Positions 56,587 through 64,000 of a stretch of DNA of 64,000 nt are shown one piece after another. The translations under genes and the position numbers were made by a program. The stretch comes from Saprospiraceae bacterium (GTDB lineage Bacteria; Bacteroidota; Bacteroidia; Chitinophagales; Saprospiraceae). Under the pieces are notes generated by a model, which worked only from the letters and a program-made list of their open reading frames with translations, was not told where the DNA came from and did no database searches. Numbering within the stretch: the first letter of the stretch is position 1; every line of letters begins with the position of its first letter. The stretch lies in the NCBI GenBank assembly GCA_016717265.1, contig JADKFX010000001.1, positions 1,500,501 to 1,564,500 on the forward strand. Direction: 5' to 3'.

Positions 56587-56693
56587 ATTATTTTACGTGA
56601 ATGAATTATTTTGATAATACGATTGTAATGCTTTACCTATAAGATTAATTATTTAGTAATATTCATTTAATAACTTAGTCGAGCAATAACTCA

Positions 56694-56701
56694 TAATTTT
56701 G
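56694..56701 (+). promoter_or_regulatory. -7 box (TAATTTTG) for the LpxH-like gene
   Basis: Exact TAnnTTTG match ending 6 nt before the ATG at 56708. If real, the leader would be almost absent. It overlaps the alternative TTG start at 56699. Confidence 0.45.
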
Positions 56702-56707
56702 CGTGAT

Positions 56708-57538
56708 ATGGAAAGAATATTAAATGCCGTTGTTTTATCTGATGTACATTTGGGTACCTTTGGTTGTCAAGCTCGTGAATTATTAAATTATTTGCAGTCT
56801 ATACAACCTGAAGTTCTTATTCTGAATGGAGACTTTATTGATGGTTGGCAGTTTACGAAAAGATATTTTCCACCGGTACATATACAAGTTATATATGAAG
56901 TGATGAAAATGGCAATGAATGGAACGAAAGTATATTATCTTTCTGGAAACCATGATGAGTTTATTCGAAAATTTATTCCATTTTATTCTGGTAATATTTA
57001 TTTTAGAGATCAACTTGAATTAGAAATTGATGGGAAAAGGCATTTATTTTTCCATGGAGATGCATTTGATTTTTCTATTCAAATGTCCCCATTATTAGCT
57101 AAAATGGGAGGATTCGGATATGACAATTTAATTCGAATGAACACGATTATTAATGCCATTCGATTAAAATTAGGATTTGAAAGAATTTCATTTGCACATT
57201 CTGTAAAATCCAAAATTAAACAAGCCATTAATTTTATTAAAAACTTTGAAGAACAAGCTGTTGAATATGGCATAAGTAAAAATGCGCAGTTTGTAATTTG
57301 TGGACATATTCATATTCCCAATATCGTTCATGTTGAAAAAAATGCTAAAAAAATATGTTACATGAATTCCGGTGATTGGGTAGAAAATTTAAGTGCACTG
57401 GAATATAAAAATGGCAATTGGTCACTGTATACTTATGATGAAATGGAATTTCAATACTTAAATCGACATTTAATCTACAGAGAAAAGCCAGCTAAAGTAT
57501 TCAATGACTTAGTTTCAAGAAGTGAAGTCCTTATTTAA
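56708..57538 (+). CDS. UDP-2,3-diacylglucosamine diphosphatase-like metallophosphoesterase
   Basis: Calcineurin-like phosphoesterase of 276 residues, LpxH-type by order of motifs: LSDVHLGTFG, NGDFIDGW, LSGNHDEFIRKF, FHGDAFDFS, and CGHIHIPNIV. LpxH hydrolyses UDP-diacylglucosamine in lipid A synthesis; other members of this subfamily act on related substrates, so the assignment is by family. ATG 56708 chosen; a TTG three codons earlier is open but overlaps the promoter box. Its 3' end overlaps the convergent regulator gene by 8 nt. Confidence 0.9.
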   Translation: MERILNAVVLSDVHLGTFGCQARELLNYLQSIQPEVLILNGDFIDGWQFTKRYFPPVHIQVIYEVMKMAMNGTKVYYLSGNHDEFIRKFIPFYSGNIYFRDQLELEIDGKRHLFFHGDAFDFSIQMSPLLAKMGGFGYDNLIRMNTIINAIRLKLGFERISFAHSVKSKIKQAINFIKNFEEQAVEYGISKNAQFVICGHIHIPNIVHVEKNAKKICYMNSGDWVENLSALEYKNGNWSLYTYDEMEFQYLNRHLIYREKPAKVFNDLVSRSEVLI

Positions 57539-57830
57539 TGAGTTCAACCTCTTCTTTTTCAAGTATTATTTTATAGCCGACCCCTTTAATAGACTTTATA
57601 AGGGATTTATCAATTTTTCGCCTTAGTTGCACAATATGTACATCTACGGTGCGATCATTCGAATTGGGTTGTGCGCCCCACACTTGATTAAAAATTTGTT
57701 CTCTTGTATAAACCCTTCCAGGTTCTTGGCATAAGTGCCACAAAATTTGAAATTCTCTTCTAGTAAGATCTTTGATTTGAATCTGATCTTTAATTACAAC
57801 ATGCCGTAGACTATCAACTATCATTTTCAT
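57531..57830 (-). CDS. Stand-alone winged-helix DNA-binding protein (OmpR/PhoB effector domain)
   Basis: The 99 residues contain only the C-terminal DNA-binding domain of OmpR-type response regulators: LTRREFQILWHLCQEPGRVYTREQIFNQVWG (HTH), DRTVDVHIVQLRRKIDKS, and IKGVGYKI. No receiver domain is present and none was found in any frame of the 365 nt upstream. It may be a true single-domain regulator or the remains of a two-component regulator. A promoter box lies upstream at 57883-57890. Confidence 0.88.
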   Translation of the reverse strand: MKMIVDSLRHVVIKDQIQIKDLTRREFQILWHLCQEPGRVYTREQIFNQVWGAQPNSNDRTVDVHIVQLRRKIDKSLIKSIKGVGYKIILEKEEVELIK

Positions 57831-57882
57831 TCTTAGGTTTAGGCATTATTAGTGAGACGTTATTTAATATTATTCTTTGGGG

Positions 57883-57890
57883 CAAAGTTA
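57883..57890 (-). promoter_or_regulatory. -7 box for the stand-alone regulator
   Basis: Minus-strand TAACTTTG matches TAnnTTTG, 52 nt before the ATG at 57830. No -33 element was recognised. Confidence 0.45.
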
Positions 57891-58195
57891 GTCTTGTCTA
57901 GAGGCAGTGAAGATGCTTTTAAAATTATGAAATCATTAAATTAATGTAAAGAAATTGATTTCGGAGGATTCTGTCTTCAGCCTGTTCGTTTTATTCAGTT
58001 GGAATGTATATTTGAAATGGTTAAATGTAATTTTATGCTAAAGCAATAGCAGAAAGCACCATTCAACTAAAATTCGAACATAGCCGAATATAGATTTTCA
58101 CGATTATAGTACTAAAGTGCACCGGAATAAATAATCTAGAGTGAAACTAGAACTAAAGATTGCCATATGACTAATTAAATTGAGATCAATATTAA
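57891..58195. other. Gene-free spacer upstream of the regulator
   Basis: No gene, RNA or repeat recognised between the regulator's promoter box and the dapA stop. Confidence 0.5.
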
Positions 58196-59086
58196 TTAGT
58201 TTATCAAATCCATCTCTTTTTTTAATCTGTCGAAATTTCCTAATGTCATTTGAACTAATGGGAGCCGGAATATATTTTCACATAATCCTAAATAATGTGC
58301 TCCTGCTTTGACACCTGCAGGATTTCCATCAATATAGAGCCATTTATGGAGATCAAATAATCGCAGGTTTATTTCTTGGGCTTCAGAAAAGTTTCCTTGC
58401 ATTGCAAAACGGATCATATCTGAAAACAACTTAGGATATATATTGGCAATAACAGAAATTACTCCATCACCTCCGATACCTATAAGACCTAAGGCTAAAG
58501 GATCATCTCCTGATAAAACTAAAAAATGATCTGGCTTTTCTTTAATTATTTTTGTTGCCTGTGTCAAATCACCAGAAGCTTCTTTAACAGCGGCAAATTT
58601 TGAAGAAGCATGTGCTAATCTCAAGGTAGTTTCAGGCAAAATATTGGAAGCAGTTCTGCCGGGTACATTATAAATAATGATCGGTAAAGGACTGTGTTCT
58701 GCAATTTCCATGTAATGTTGAAAAATACCTTCTTGAGAAGGTTTGTTATAAGCAGGGCTGCTTGATAAAATTGCTGAAATACCTTCGGTATTTAAAATTT
58801 GAATTTCTTTAACTAATTCAAGCGTATTGTTTCCACCGAATCCTGCAACAACAGGAATTCTATTATTTGATATTTTAATGGTATGCTGAATAACAGATAT
58901 CCTTTCTTCATAAGAAAGTGTAGCCGATTCACCCGTAGTTCCCATACTCACTAAATAATCTACTCCTCCAGCTATACAATGTTCAATAATTTTAGATAAA
59001 TCTTCAAATTTAATCTGACCATTTGCGTCAAAAGGAGTTATTAATGCGACTCCGGTTCCTTTTAAAAAGCTGTAGTTGGATTTCAT
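58196..59086 (-). CDS. dapA: 4-hydroxy-tetrahydrodipicolinate synthase
   Basis: Condenses pyruvate with aspartate semialdehyde in lysine and diaminopimelate synthesis. 296 residues, TIM barrel. Visible: GTGVALITPFD at the N-terminus, MGTTGESATLSYEER, IIYNVPGRTASN (catalytic Tyr), and the Schiff-base Lys in AAVKEASGDLTQ. ALGLIGIGGDGVISVIANIYP is typical. It stands alone, 66 nt after accA on the same strand, and could share its transcript. Confidence 0.97.
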   Translation of the reverse strand: MKSNYSFLKGTGVALITPFDANGQIKFEDLSKIIEHCIAGGVDYLVSMGTTGESATLSYEERISVIQHTIKISNNRIPVVAGFGGNNTLELVKEIQILNTEGISAILSSSPAYNKPSQEGIFQHYMEIAEHSPLPIIIYNVPGRTASNILPETTLRLAHASSKFAAVKEASGDLTQATKIIKEKPDHFLVLSGDDPLALGLIGIGGDGVISVIANIYPKLFSDMIRFAMQGNFSEAQEINLRLFDLHKWLYIDGNPAGVKAGAHYLGLCENIFRLPLVQMTLGNFDRLKKEMDLIN

Positions 59087-59152
59087 TAAAATTTACTTTA
59101 GGATTTGGACGAAAATTGAGGAATTTATTTTTTAATGTATTAAATTTAAGCA

Positions 59153-60121
59153 TTAGCTGGATACCAATTTTTCCTCAATGAATCTTCCCATTTTATTATA
59201 TTTTTCTATTCGTTCATTAACGAGTTGCTCTTTAGTGTTTTTTGAAAGTCTAGCAACTTGATCTAGAATATGAAGTTTCAATGTATTAGCCATTGTTTGT
59301 GGATCAGAATGAGCGCCGCCAACAGGTTCTTTAACAATACCATCAATGAGACCGAAACCTTCCATATGATCTGCTGTAAGCTTTAAAGCTTCTGCAGCTT
59401 GCTCTTTAAAATTCCAACTGCGCCATAGAATAGATGAACAAGATTCTGGAGAAATAACCGAATACCAGGTATTTTCAAGCATAAATACTTTATCGCCTAC
59501 ACCAATTCCTAAAGCGCCACCAGAAGCCCCTTCACCAATAATATAGCAAATAATAGGTACTTCCAATTTAGCCATTTCAAATAAGTTTCGGGCAATGGCT
59601 TCTGCCTGTCCTCGTTCTTCAGCTTCAATACCAGGATAAGCACCTGGAGTGTCGATTAATGTAACCACCGGAATGCCAAATTTTTCGGCAGTTTTCATAA
59701 GACGTAGTGCTTTTCTATATCCATCTGGATTTGCCATTCCAAAATTTCGAAATTGTCGCAACTTTGTAGTATTGCCTTTTTGATGCCCAATGATCATTAC
59801 AGATTGTTCATCAATTTTAGCAATTCCTCCAACAATCGCTTTGTCATCTTTAACATTTCGATCACCGTGGAGTTCAATAAATTTTGAACACATTACTTTA
59901 ATATAATCCAATGTGTAAGGCCGATTTGGGTGTCGAGAAAGACTAACCTTTTGCCAACCTGTAAGCTTACTATAGATTTCTTCCCTTTTTTCTTTAATTT
60001 TTTCTTCTATTTCTTTAATTTTTCCGGTCATATCAATATCGCTGTCATCAGCAATTTTCTGAAGCTTCTCTAGTTGGCCATAAAGCGTTTCTAAAGGCTT
60101 TTCAAAATCCATAAAAATCAT
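59153..60121 (-). CDS. accA: Acetyl-CoA carboxylase carboxyltransferase alpha subunit
   Basis: Transfers the carboxyl group from biotin to acetyl-CoA in the first committed step of fatty acid synthesis. 322 residues. Recognised by DFEKPLETLYGQL at the start, WQKVSLSRHPNRPYTLDYI, GHQKGNTTKLRQFRNFGMANPDGYRKALRLM, TLIDTPGAYPGIEAEERGQAEAIA and GEGASGGALGIGVGDKVFMLENTWYSVISPESCS, shown here in parts. The second Met (residue 4, ATG at 60112) is an equally good start. Confidence 0.97.
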   Translation of the reverse strand: MIFMDFEKPLETLYGQLEKLQKIADDSDIDMTGKIKEIEEKIKEKREEIYSKLTGWQKVSLSRHPNRPYTLDYIKVMCSKFIELHGDRNVKDDKAIVGGIAKIDEQSVMIIGHQKGNTTKLRQFRNFGMANPDGYRKALRLMKTAEKFGIPVVTLIDTPGAYPGIEAEERGQAEAIARNLFEMAKLEVPIICYIIGEGASGGALGIGVGDKVFMLENTWYSVISPESCSSILWRSWNFKEQAAEALKLTADHMEGFGLIDGIVKEPVGGAHSDPQTMANTLKLHILDQVARLSKNTKEQLVNERIEKYNKMGRFIEEKLVSS

Positions 60122-60401
60122 ATAATCAAAGGTTTATGGCAATTAAGCAGTTAAAAATGGAAACCATTTCAAAAAGCAAGTTAGAACAAAGAAATGGGAG
60201 AATTAAATAAAGGATATTTTTTTTGACTCGGGCGAATTAAACTAATTATAATATAAGCATTTATATATTACTTAAAAATTTAATGTAATAACCTAAAGCA
60301 CATTTTTTGAAAAGTCTAAAGGATATATTTGAATTTAATGCTTCCGATAGTTTTATAAGTATTCTACCATTTTGAATTATTAATATCCTAATATTAGGAC
60401 A

Positions 60402-61301
60402 TTATTTATAACCAAGTTTTCTAATTTTCAGGAGTCTAAAAACAAGAAGTATTAAGGTTCCCCAAACTGAAAAAATAATAAAACAAGCAACCGAAAGTAG
60501 CCAAATTGGAATTTTATCGCCAGTGGCCCATAAACTCCTTTTATTAAAATTATTTTCATAGTTTGTAGCTACGCCCCAAGGAACCATTGTTTCAGCTTCC
60601 AGATTTCCATAAGTTTCGTTGTCTTCAACTTTAGCTATTAAAATAAAATTTCCATTAGGATCACCAGGCAATGATTCTTTTGTAAATTCAGTGCTTGCTG
60701 TTCCTGTTGAATCTGTTGTAACAGTTTCATCCTCGCCTAAGGGTAACACAGATCCAAGACGTTTCACACCGAGCTTGATTTCAACATCTTTTGCAGGAAT
60801 CCAGGTATTATCTTTTCGTTCTTCAAAGGAAACAATCACAGAACGTATGTCTGAATCTAAAACGGTATCAATTTTAATCCTTGCAATATTAATTTCTGTT
60901 TCAGCTTGACGACTTCCGATTTCAGGAATTGAATCCGTAACTGCAATAAATTTGTGATGGTTTAATTGAACCCATTGATTTTTAAATGTTGTTGGAATAT
61001 AGCTTATTAAATTTCCATCATGATTTGTTGTTGCTTCTGTTATTAAATTTTTTTCATCCGTTTCATCATCCAGATAAATTTTTATTTTTAAATTTCGAAT
61101 GGGTTCAATTTTTTTATCAATCTTTAGATTACACTGTGTATTTAAGTATTGCGTTTTGCCCTGAATATTAAAATATTTTATTGAAATGAGAGGCTTTTTA
61201 ACAGGGACAATGCTATCCTCCTGGCTCCATAAATTATTTTGATTTAAAATCAGAAATAAAATACAAAAAATAGATTTAAATAAGTTGTTCAGCTTGTTCA
61301 T
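60402..61301 (-). CDS. Uncharacterised membrane protein with C-terminal TM helix
   Basis: Start at 61301 (299 residues) gives a proper signal peptide (MNKLNNLFKSIFCILFLIL ... NLWSQ). An earlier in-frame start at 61352 overlaps the upstream gene more. The body is a beta-rich extracytoplasmic domain with repeated modules (IYLDDETDEKNLITEATTNHDG, VEIKLGVKRLGSVLPLGEDET), followed by one membrane helix (~265-287) and a basic tail (FRLLKIRKLGYK). No family is recognised. It overlaps the NrfD-type gene by 26 nt, so the two are coupled; a role in the same respiratory complex is likely but inferred. Confidence 0.8.
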   Translation of the reverse strand: MNKLNNLFKSIFCILFLILNQNNLWSQEDSIVPVKKPLISIKYFNIQGKTQYLNTQCNLKIDKKIEPIRNLKIKIYLDDETDEKNLITEATTNHDGNLISYIPTTFKNQWVQLNHHKFIAVTDSIPEIGSRQAETEINIARIKIDTVLDSDIRSVIVSFEERKDNTWIPAKDVEIKLGVKRLGSVLPLGEDETVTTDSTGTASTEFTKESLPGDPNGNFILIAKVEDNETYGNLEAETMVPWGVATNYENNFNKRSLWATGDKIPIWLLSVACFIIFSVWGTLILLVFRLLKIRKLGYK

Positions 61302-62241
61302 CGTGTCCAGATATCGTTTCGTGAATAGGAATAATAGGGAATATTCTTGCAAATAGTGTAATGATTAACATGGCTCCTGCTAATGAACCCATTGCGATTG
61401 CCCATTCTTGCCAACTTGGAAAATAATGTTTAAATCGATCAGGTACATCCTGCATCGGTAAAAAAGGATGCAATAAAGTTGGAGTTACAATCAGATATCT
61501 TTTAAACCAAGCACCCACTACAACCATGATTCCTGCAATAAATACAAAGGTTGGTTTGCGACCTGCTTTGGTTATAAGAATCGTTATTGGAATTAACATT
61601 CCTACCACAATTGCAAACCAAAACATGGGAGCATAATCTCCTGCAAATAATTGTGTGAGATGGGCCTCTTCTGGTTTTTTCATTTTAAAGGCAGGTACTA
61701 AATATTCATTAACATTAAAATATAAATAAAGAAATGCCAGCATGACCACAGCTTTACCCATTCTATCAAAATGATGTTCCGTAATATAAGATTCAAGATG
61801 GTACGCTTTTCTAAAAACATACATAGCAATTACGACTCCTCCAGCACCCACTAGAAAAGCCCCGGAAACAAAATATGCACCAAAATTTGTACTATCCCAG
61901 CCAGGCCTATACGTAGTGGCGAATAGCCAGGAAGTTACCGTGTGGATGCAAAATGCCACCGGAATGATCATAATACTAAGGATTTTAATGGAATGATTGT
62001 TTATATTATTTTGATCCTTTGAACCTTGCCAAAAGGAACCTAAGAATTGATACACTTTCGGTAGCCACTTTGAATTTGAATTTGCGTTTTTGATGAGAAT
62101 TTTAAGGTCTGGTAATAGCGGTAAATAAAGTAATAGTATGCTAATTAGAAAGTAGGTGCCAATGACGATTACATCCCACATAATGGGTGATTGCATTCTT
62201 GGATGAATTGCTAAATTGAGTAATCTTTCTGGGCGACCCAT
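61276..62241 (-). CDS. NrfD/PsrC-type quinol-interacting membrane subunit, 5'-truncated
   Basis: Membrane subunit of a respiratory complex of the NrfD/PsrC/ActC kind. The 321 residues have seven membrane helices (first WDVIVIGTYFLISILLLYL, last WAIAMGSLAGAMLIITLF) and start at GRPERLLNLAIHP, which lies inside the normal protein; NrfD/ActC proteins have about ten helices and ~400-470 residues. The reading frame is open upstream for 23 more codons (FASLIIIVDMGRPE fits the family) and meets its first stop in the terminal repeat of the insertion sequence at 62311-62313. The missing 5' part is not on the other side of the element. Confidence 0.82.
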   Translation of the reverse strand: MGRPERLLNLAIHPRMQSPIMWDVIVIGTYFLISILLLYLPLLPDLKILIKNANSNSKWLPKVYQFLGSFWQGSKDQNNINNHSIKILSIMIIPVAFCIHTVTSWLFATTYRPGWDSTNFGAYFVSGAFLVGAGGVVIAMYVFRKAYHLESYITEHHFDRMGKAVVMLAFLYLYFNVNEYLVPAFKMKKPEEAHLTQLFAGDYAPMFWFAIVVGMLIPITILITKAGRKPTFVFIAGIMVVVGAWFKRYLIVTPTLLHPFLPMQDVPDRFKHYFPSWQEWAIAMGSLAGAMLIITLFARIFPIIPIHETISGHDEQAEQLI

Positions 62242-62309
62242 ATCTACTATTATGATGAGCGATGCAAACTGTAAATCGTCAGGATAAAGTGGACTAAATA
62301 TAACTAAAA

Positions 62310-62324
62310 ACTAGTTAGTGTTTC
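62310..62324 (+). repeat. Left terminal inverted repeat of the IS
   Basis: ACTAGTTAGTGTTTC; 14 of 15 bases match the right repeat. Bases 62311-62313 supply the in-frame upstream stop of the nrfD remnant. Confidence 0.75.
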
Positions 62325-62348
62325 CAGGATCAATTAAATTTACAAATT

Positions 62349-62702
62349 ATGGAAACAAAGAAGAAACAAACCACAGAAAACTTCATTAAGGAGATTCGCA
62401 GACGAACTAGAAGGATATTTAGTTCCGAACAAAAGATTGGAATTGTTATGGAAGCATTGAGAGCTGAGATTTCAGTAGCAGAGTTATGTCGAAAGTATTC
62501 AATACATGAACCGCAATTTTACAAATGGAATAAAGAGTTCTTGGAAGCAGGAAAGAAGCGATTATCCGGCGATACGACCAGGGAAGCCACAAGTGATGAA
62601 GTGTTAGAGCTTAGAAAGGAAAATCAGCGTTTAAAAGAGATGGTTGCTGATTTGGTACTTCGATATGATATTGTAAAAAAAAGCTTGTCCGTGCTGGAAT
62701 AA
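62349..62702 (+). CDS. IS3-family transposase OrfA (helix-turn-helix)
   Basis: The 117-residue protein has the HTH_Tnp_1 fold: RIFSSEQKIGIVMEALRAEISVAELCRKYSIHEPQFYKWNKEFLEAG, in pieces, then a coiled coil (DEVLELRKENQRLKEMVADLVLRYDIVKKS). It binds the IS ends. A run of eight A near its 3' end is a frameshift site into OrfB. Confidence 0.93.
   Translation: METKKKQTTENFIKEIRRRTRRIFSSEQKIGIVMEALRAEISVAELCRKYSIHEPQFYKWNKEFLEAGKKRLSGDTTREATSDEVLELRKENQRLKEMVADLVLRYDIVKKSLSVLE
62675..62683 (+). other. Programmed -1 frameshift site (A8G) in the IS transposase
   Basis: In the OrfA frame the codons read GTA AAA AAA AGC. The heptamer A-AAA-AAA allows a -1 slip; the next codons AAG CTT GTC continue through an open frame into OrfB before its ATG, as in other IS3 elements. 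No downstream stimulatory structure was obvious. Confidence 0.75.
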
Positions 62703-62722
62703 CCGTAAAATTCAATAAGTAT

Positions 62723-63739
62723 ATGAGATTTACAGCTTCGGAAAAACAAGAGTTAATCAATATCGTAGTTGGTTCCCAAATTGGGGTTAACAAAACACTT
62801 CGAGAGATTGGACTTAATAAAAGTACTTTTTATAACTGGTATAAAGCTTATTCTGATCATGGTGTGGATGGATTGGCTCCCAGTAAACGTACTAACAGAA
62901 GGCAATGGAACAGTATTCCACAAGAGCAAAAAAATATTGTTGTCATACTTGCATTGGAGTTTCCTCATTTATCATCCAGGGAACTTGCTTATAAACTTAC
63001 GGATGAACAACAAATATTTATATCAGAATCAAGCGTCTATAGAATTCTAAAAGAAAGAGGATTGATTCCGGCTCCTGCACATATTTTTATAACAGCAGCA
63101 GATGAATTTAGTAAAAAGACTGCATTCGTAAATCAGATGTGGCAAACAGACTTTACCTACTTTAAAATATTAGGCTGGGGTTGGTATTACTTAAGTACTG
63201 TTTTAGATGATTACAGCAGATATATTGTCCACTGGGAACTCTGCAAAGGCATGAAAGTGGAGGATGTAAAAAGGACCGTTGATAGAGCAATCATCAAAGC
63301 TAAAATTGTCACTAAACAACGACCTAAATTATTGTCTGACAATGGCTCTTGCTATATAGCTTCTGATTTAAAAAATTATTTGAAAAAATTCTATGATATA
63401 GACCAGATACATGGAAGGCCATTCCATCCTCAAACGCAAGGCAAGATTGAACGATATCATAGGACAATGAAAAACGTCGTAAAACTTGATAATTATTACT
63501 GCCCTGAGGAATTGGAAAGAGCTTTAGAAAAATTTGTGCAAACTTATAACAATGAAAGATACCATGAATCACTAGAAAATTTAACTCCTGCCGATATGTA
63601 TTTTGGTCGTGGCGACCTCATTTTAAAAGAAAGAGAAAGAATTAAACTACAATGTCTTAGGGATAGAAAAATTGAATATGAAAAATTATTTCCCATTAAA
63701 ATTAATATTTATAAACAAAAAGAATTAGCTTTGAATTAA
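62723..63739 (+). CDS. IS3-family transposase OrfB (DDE integrase core)
   Basis: Catalytic part of the transposase (338 residues from ATG 62723; the frame is open further upstream to the slippery site). An HTH segment (GVNKTLREIGLNKSTFYNWYKAYSD) precedes the rve/DDE core: WQTDFTYFKILG (first Asp), LSDNGSCYIASD (second Asp), and TQGKIERYHRTMKN (Glu). Most likely made as an OrfAB fusion by -1 frameshift. Appears intact. Confidence 0.94.
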   Translation: MRFTASEKQELINIVVGSQIGVNKTLREIGLNKSTFYNWYKAYSDHGVDGLAPSKRTNRRQWNSIPQEQKNIVVILALEFPHLSSRELAYKLTDEQQIFISESSVYRILKERGLIPAPAHIFITAADEFSKKTAFVNQMWQTDFTYFKILGWGWYYLSTVLDDYSRYIVHWELCKGMKVEDVKRTVDRAIIKAKIVTKQRPKLLSDNGSCYIASDLKNYLKKFYDIDQIHGRPFHPQTQGKIERYHRTMKNVVKLDNYYCPEELERALEKFVQTYNNERYHESLENLTPADMYFGRGDLILKERERIKLQCLRDRKIEYEKLFPIKINIYKQKELALN

Positions 63740-63742
63740 ATA

Positions 63743-63757
63743 GAAACACTAATTAGT
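63743..63757 (-). repeat. Right terminal inverted repeat of the IS
   Basis: Read on the minus strand: ACTAATTAGTGTTTC, one mismatch to the left repeat. Confidence 0.75.
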
Positions 63758-64000
63758 GAAAAGTTCAAATTACTTTGACGACATACAATATTCTGTTTTA
63801 AAAAATTCGTTAAACTTTAGCACAAGTTTAGTCTACTCTTTAATTTAAATATATGACTCTCATCATTTCCAGAAATGAGATTTATTAGCGCATTCTGAAA
63901 TTCGCCTTGATTTCCAAATACAACAATACTTAAATAGTATGTGAGCATCTTATTTGGATCTATTGGTAAAACGCAAAGGAATTAATACTAAAAGTTGAAA
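63758..64000. other. Right flank of the IS, no recognised gene
   Basis: No gene recognised. A minus-strand frame of about 50 codons (containing MLTYYLSIVVFGNQGEFQN) is open but has stops on both sides and no known motif. The missing 5' part of nrfD, expected here if the IS had simply inserted, was not found in any frame. Confidence 0.5.

Larger units (their letters stand above)
62310..63757 (+). mobile_element. IS3-family insertion sequence (~1.45 kb)
   Basis: Complete element: two transposase frames with a slippery heptamer between them, flanked by near-perfect inverted repeats (ACTAGTTAGTGTTTC at 62310-62324; its complement with one mismatch at 63743-63757). Target duplication is unclear because the ends are near-palindromic. 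It sits directly against the 5' end of the truncated NrfD gene. Confidence 0.85.

Noticed and set aside
62311..63756. 8-nt direct repeat CTAGTTAG / CTAATTAG as target duplication of the IS
   Set aside because: Seven of eight bases match, but the same bases are part of the inverted repeats and are near-palindromic; IS3 elements usually make 3-5-bp duplications.
1..64000. CRISPR array, prophage, toxin-antitoxin or defence island
   Set aside because: No regularly spaced repeats, no phage structural or integrase genes apart from the IS, and no recognised defence domains.

Overview
The window is AT-rich chromosomal DNA from a member of the Bacteroidota. Evidence: five secreted proteins with type IX secretion (T9SS) C-terminal sorting domains (types A and B), two SusC-like TonB-dependent receptors, an exbB-exbD-exbD-tonB operon, repeated TAnnTTTG (-7) promoter boxes in front of genes, an acpP-fabF-rnc cluster divergent from pyk, and a DUF4292 lipoprotein gene next to an EnvC-like gene. 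The NrfD-type subunit and the style of the secreted proteins suggest Saprospiria or a relative, but that placement is an inference.

Layout. 0-5.2 kb: 3' part of lon (cut by the window edge), then tolC-pdxH on the minus strand and a cytochrome c lipoprotein overlapping an epimerase on the plus strand. 5.4-12.2 kb: a PA-domain T9SS cargo protein, a TonB-dependent receptor, a short zone of palindromic repeats interrupted by a suspicious G/C homopolymer tract, and an Omp28-like T9SS protein. 12.4-19.2 kb: yidD, a lipoprotein, tRNA-Leu(GAG), small membrane and metabolic genes, and an OmpA-like lipoprotein. 19.6-26.6 kb: ExbB/ExbD/TonB energy-transduction operon, rmuC, and a second Omp28-like T9SS protein. 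26.8-35.3 kb: a TPR / DUF4292 / EnvC-like operon, pyk, and acpP-fabF-rnc plus an unknown gene. 35.4-38.5 kb: a compact arsR-arsM-arsC operon without an efflux pump, and an ECF sigma factor paired with a cupin-type anti-sigma candidate. 38.6-55.3 kb: an SDR protein, an alpha/beta hydrolase, a 1861-residue T9SS type B protein, a TonB receptor followed by a duplicated-unit T9SS protein, and a two-gene acyltransferase operon likely for amino-acid lipids or phospholipids. 55.5-64 kb: a phosphodiesterase, an LpxH-like phosphatase, a stand-alone winged-helix regulator, dapA, accA, a membrane protein and a 5'-truncated NrfD gene whose open frame runs exactly into the end of an IS3-family insertion sequence.

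Working together: the ExbB/ExbD/TonB module would energise the two TonB receptors. The secreted proteins are T9SS cargo for the cell surface. The ars operon detoxifies arsenic by reduction and methylation. No CRISPR array, prophage or obvious defence island was seen. The best leads are: the ars operators, one of which brackets the -7 promoter box; a GNAT acyltransferase whose N-terminal PlsC-like domain lacks its catalytic motif next to an intact PlsC; palindromic repeats whose stems co-vary; and the IS-associated truncation of nrfD.
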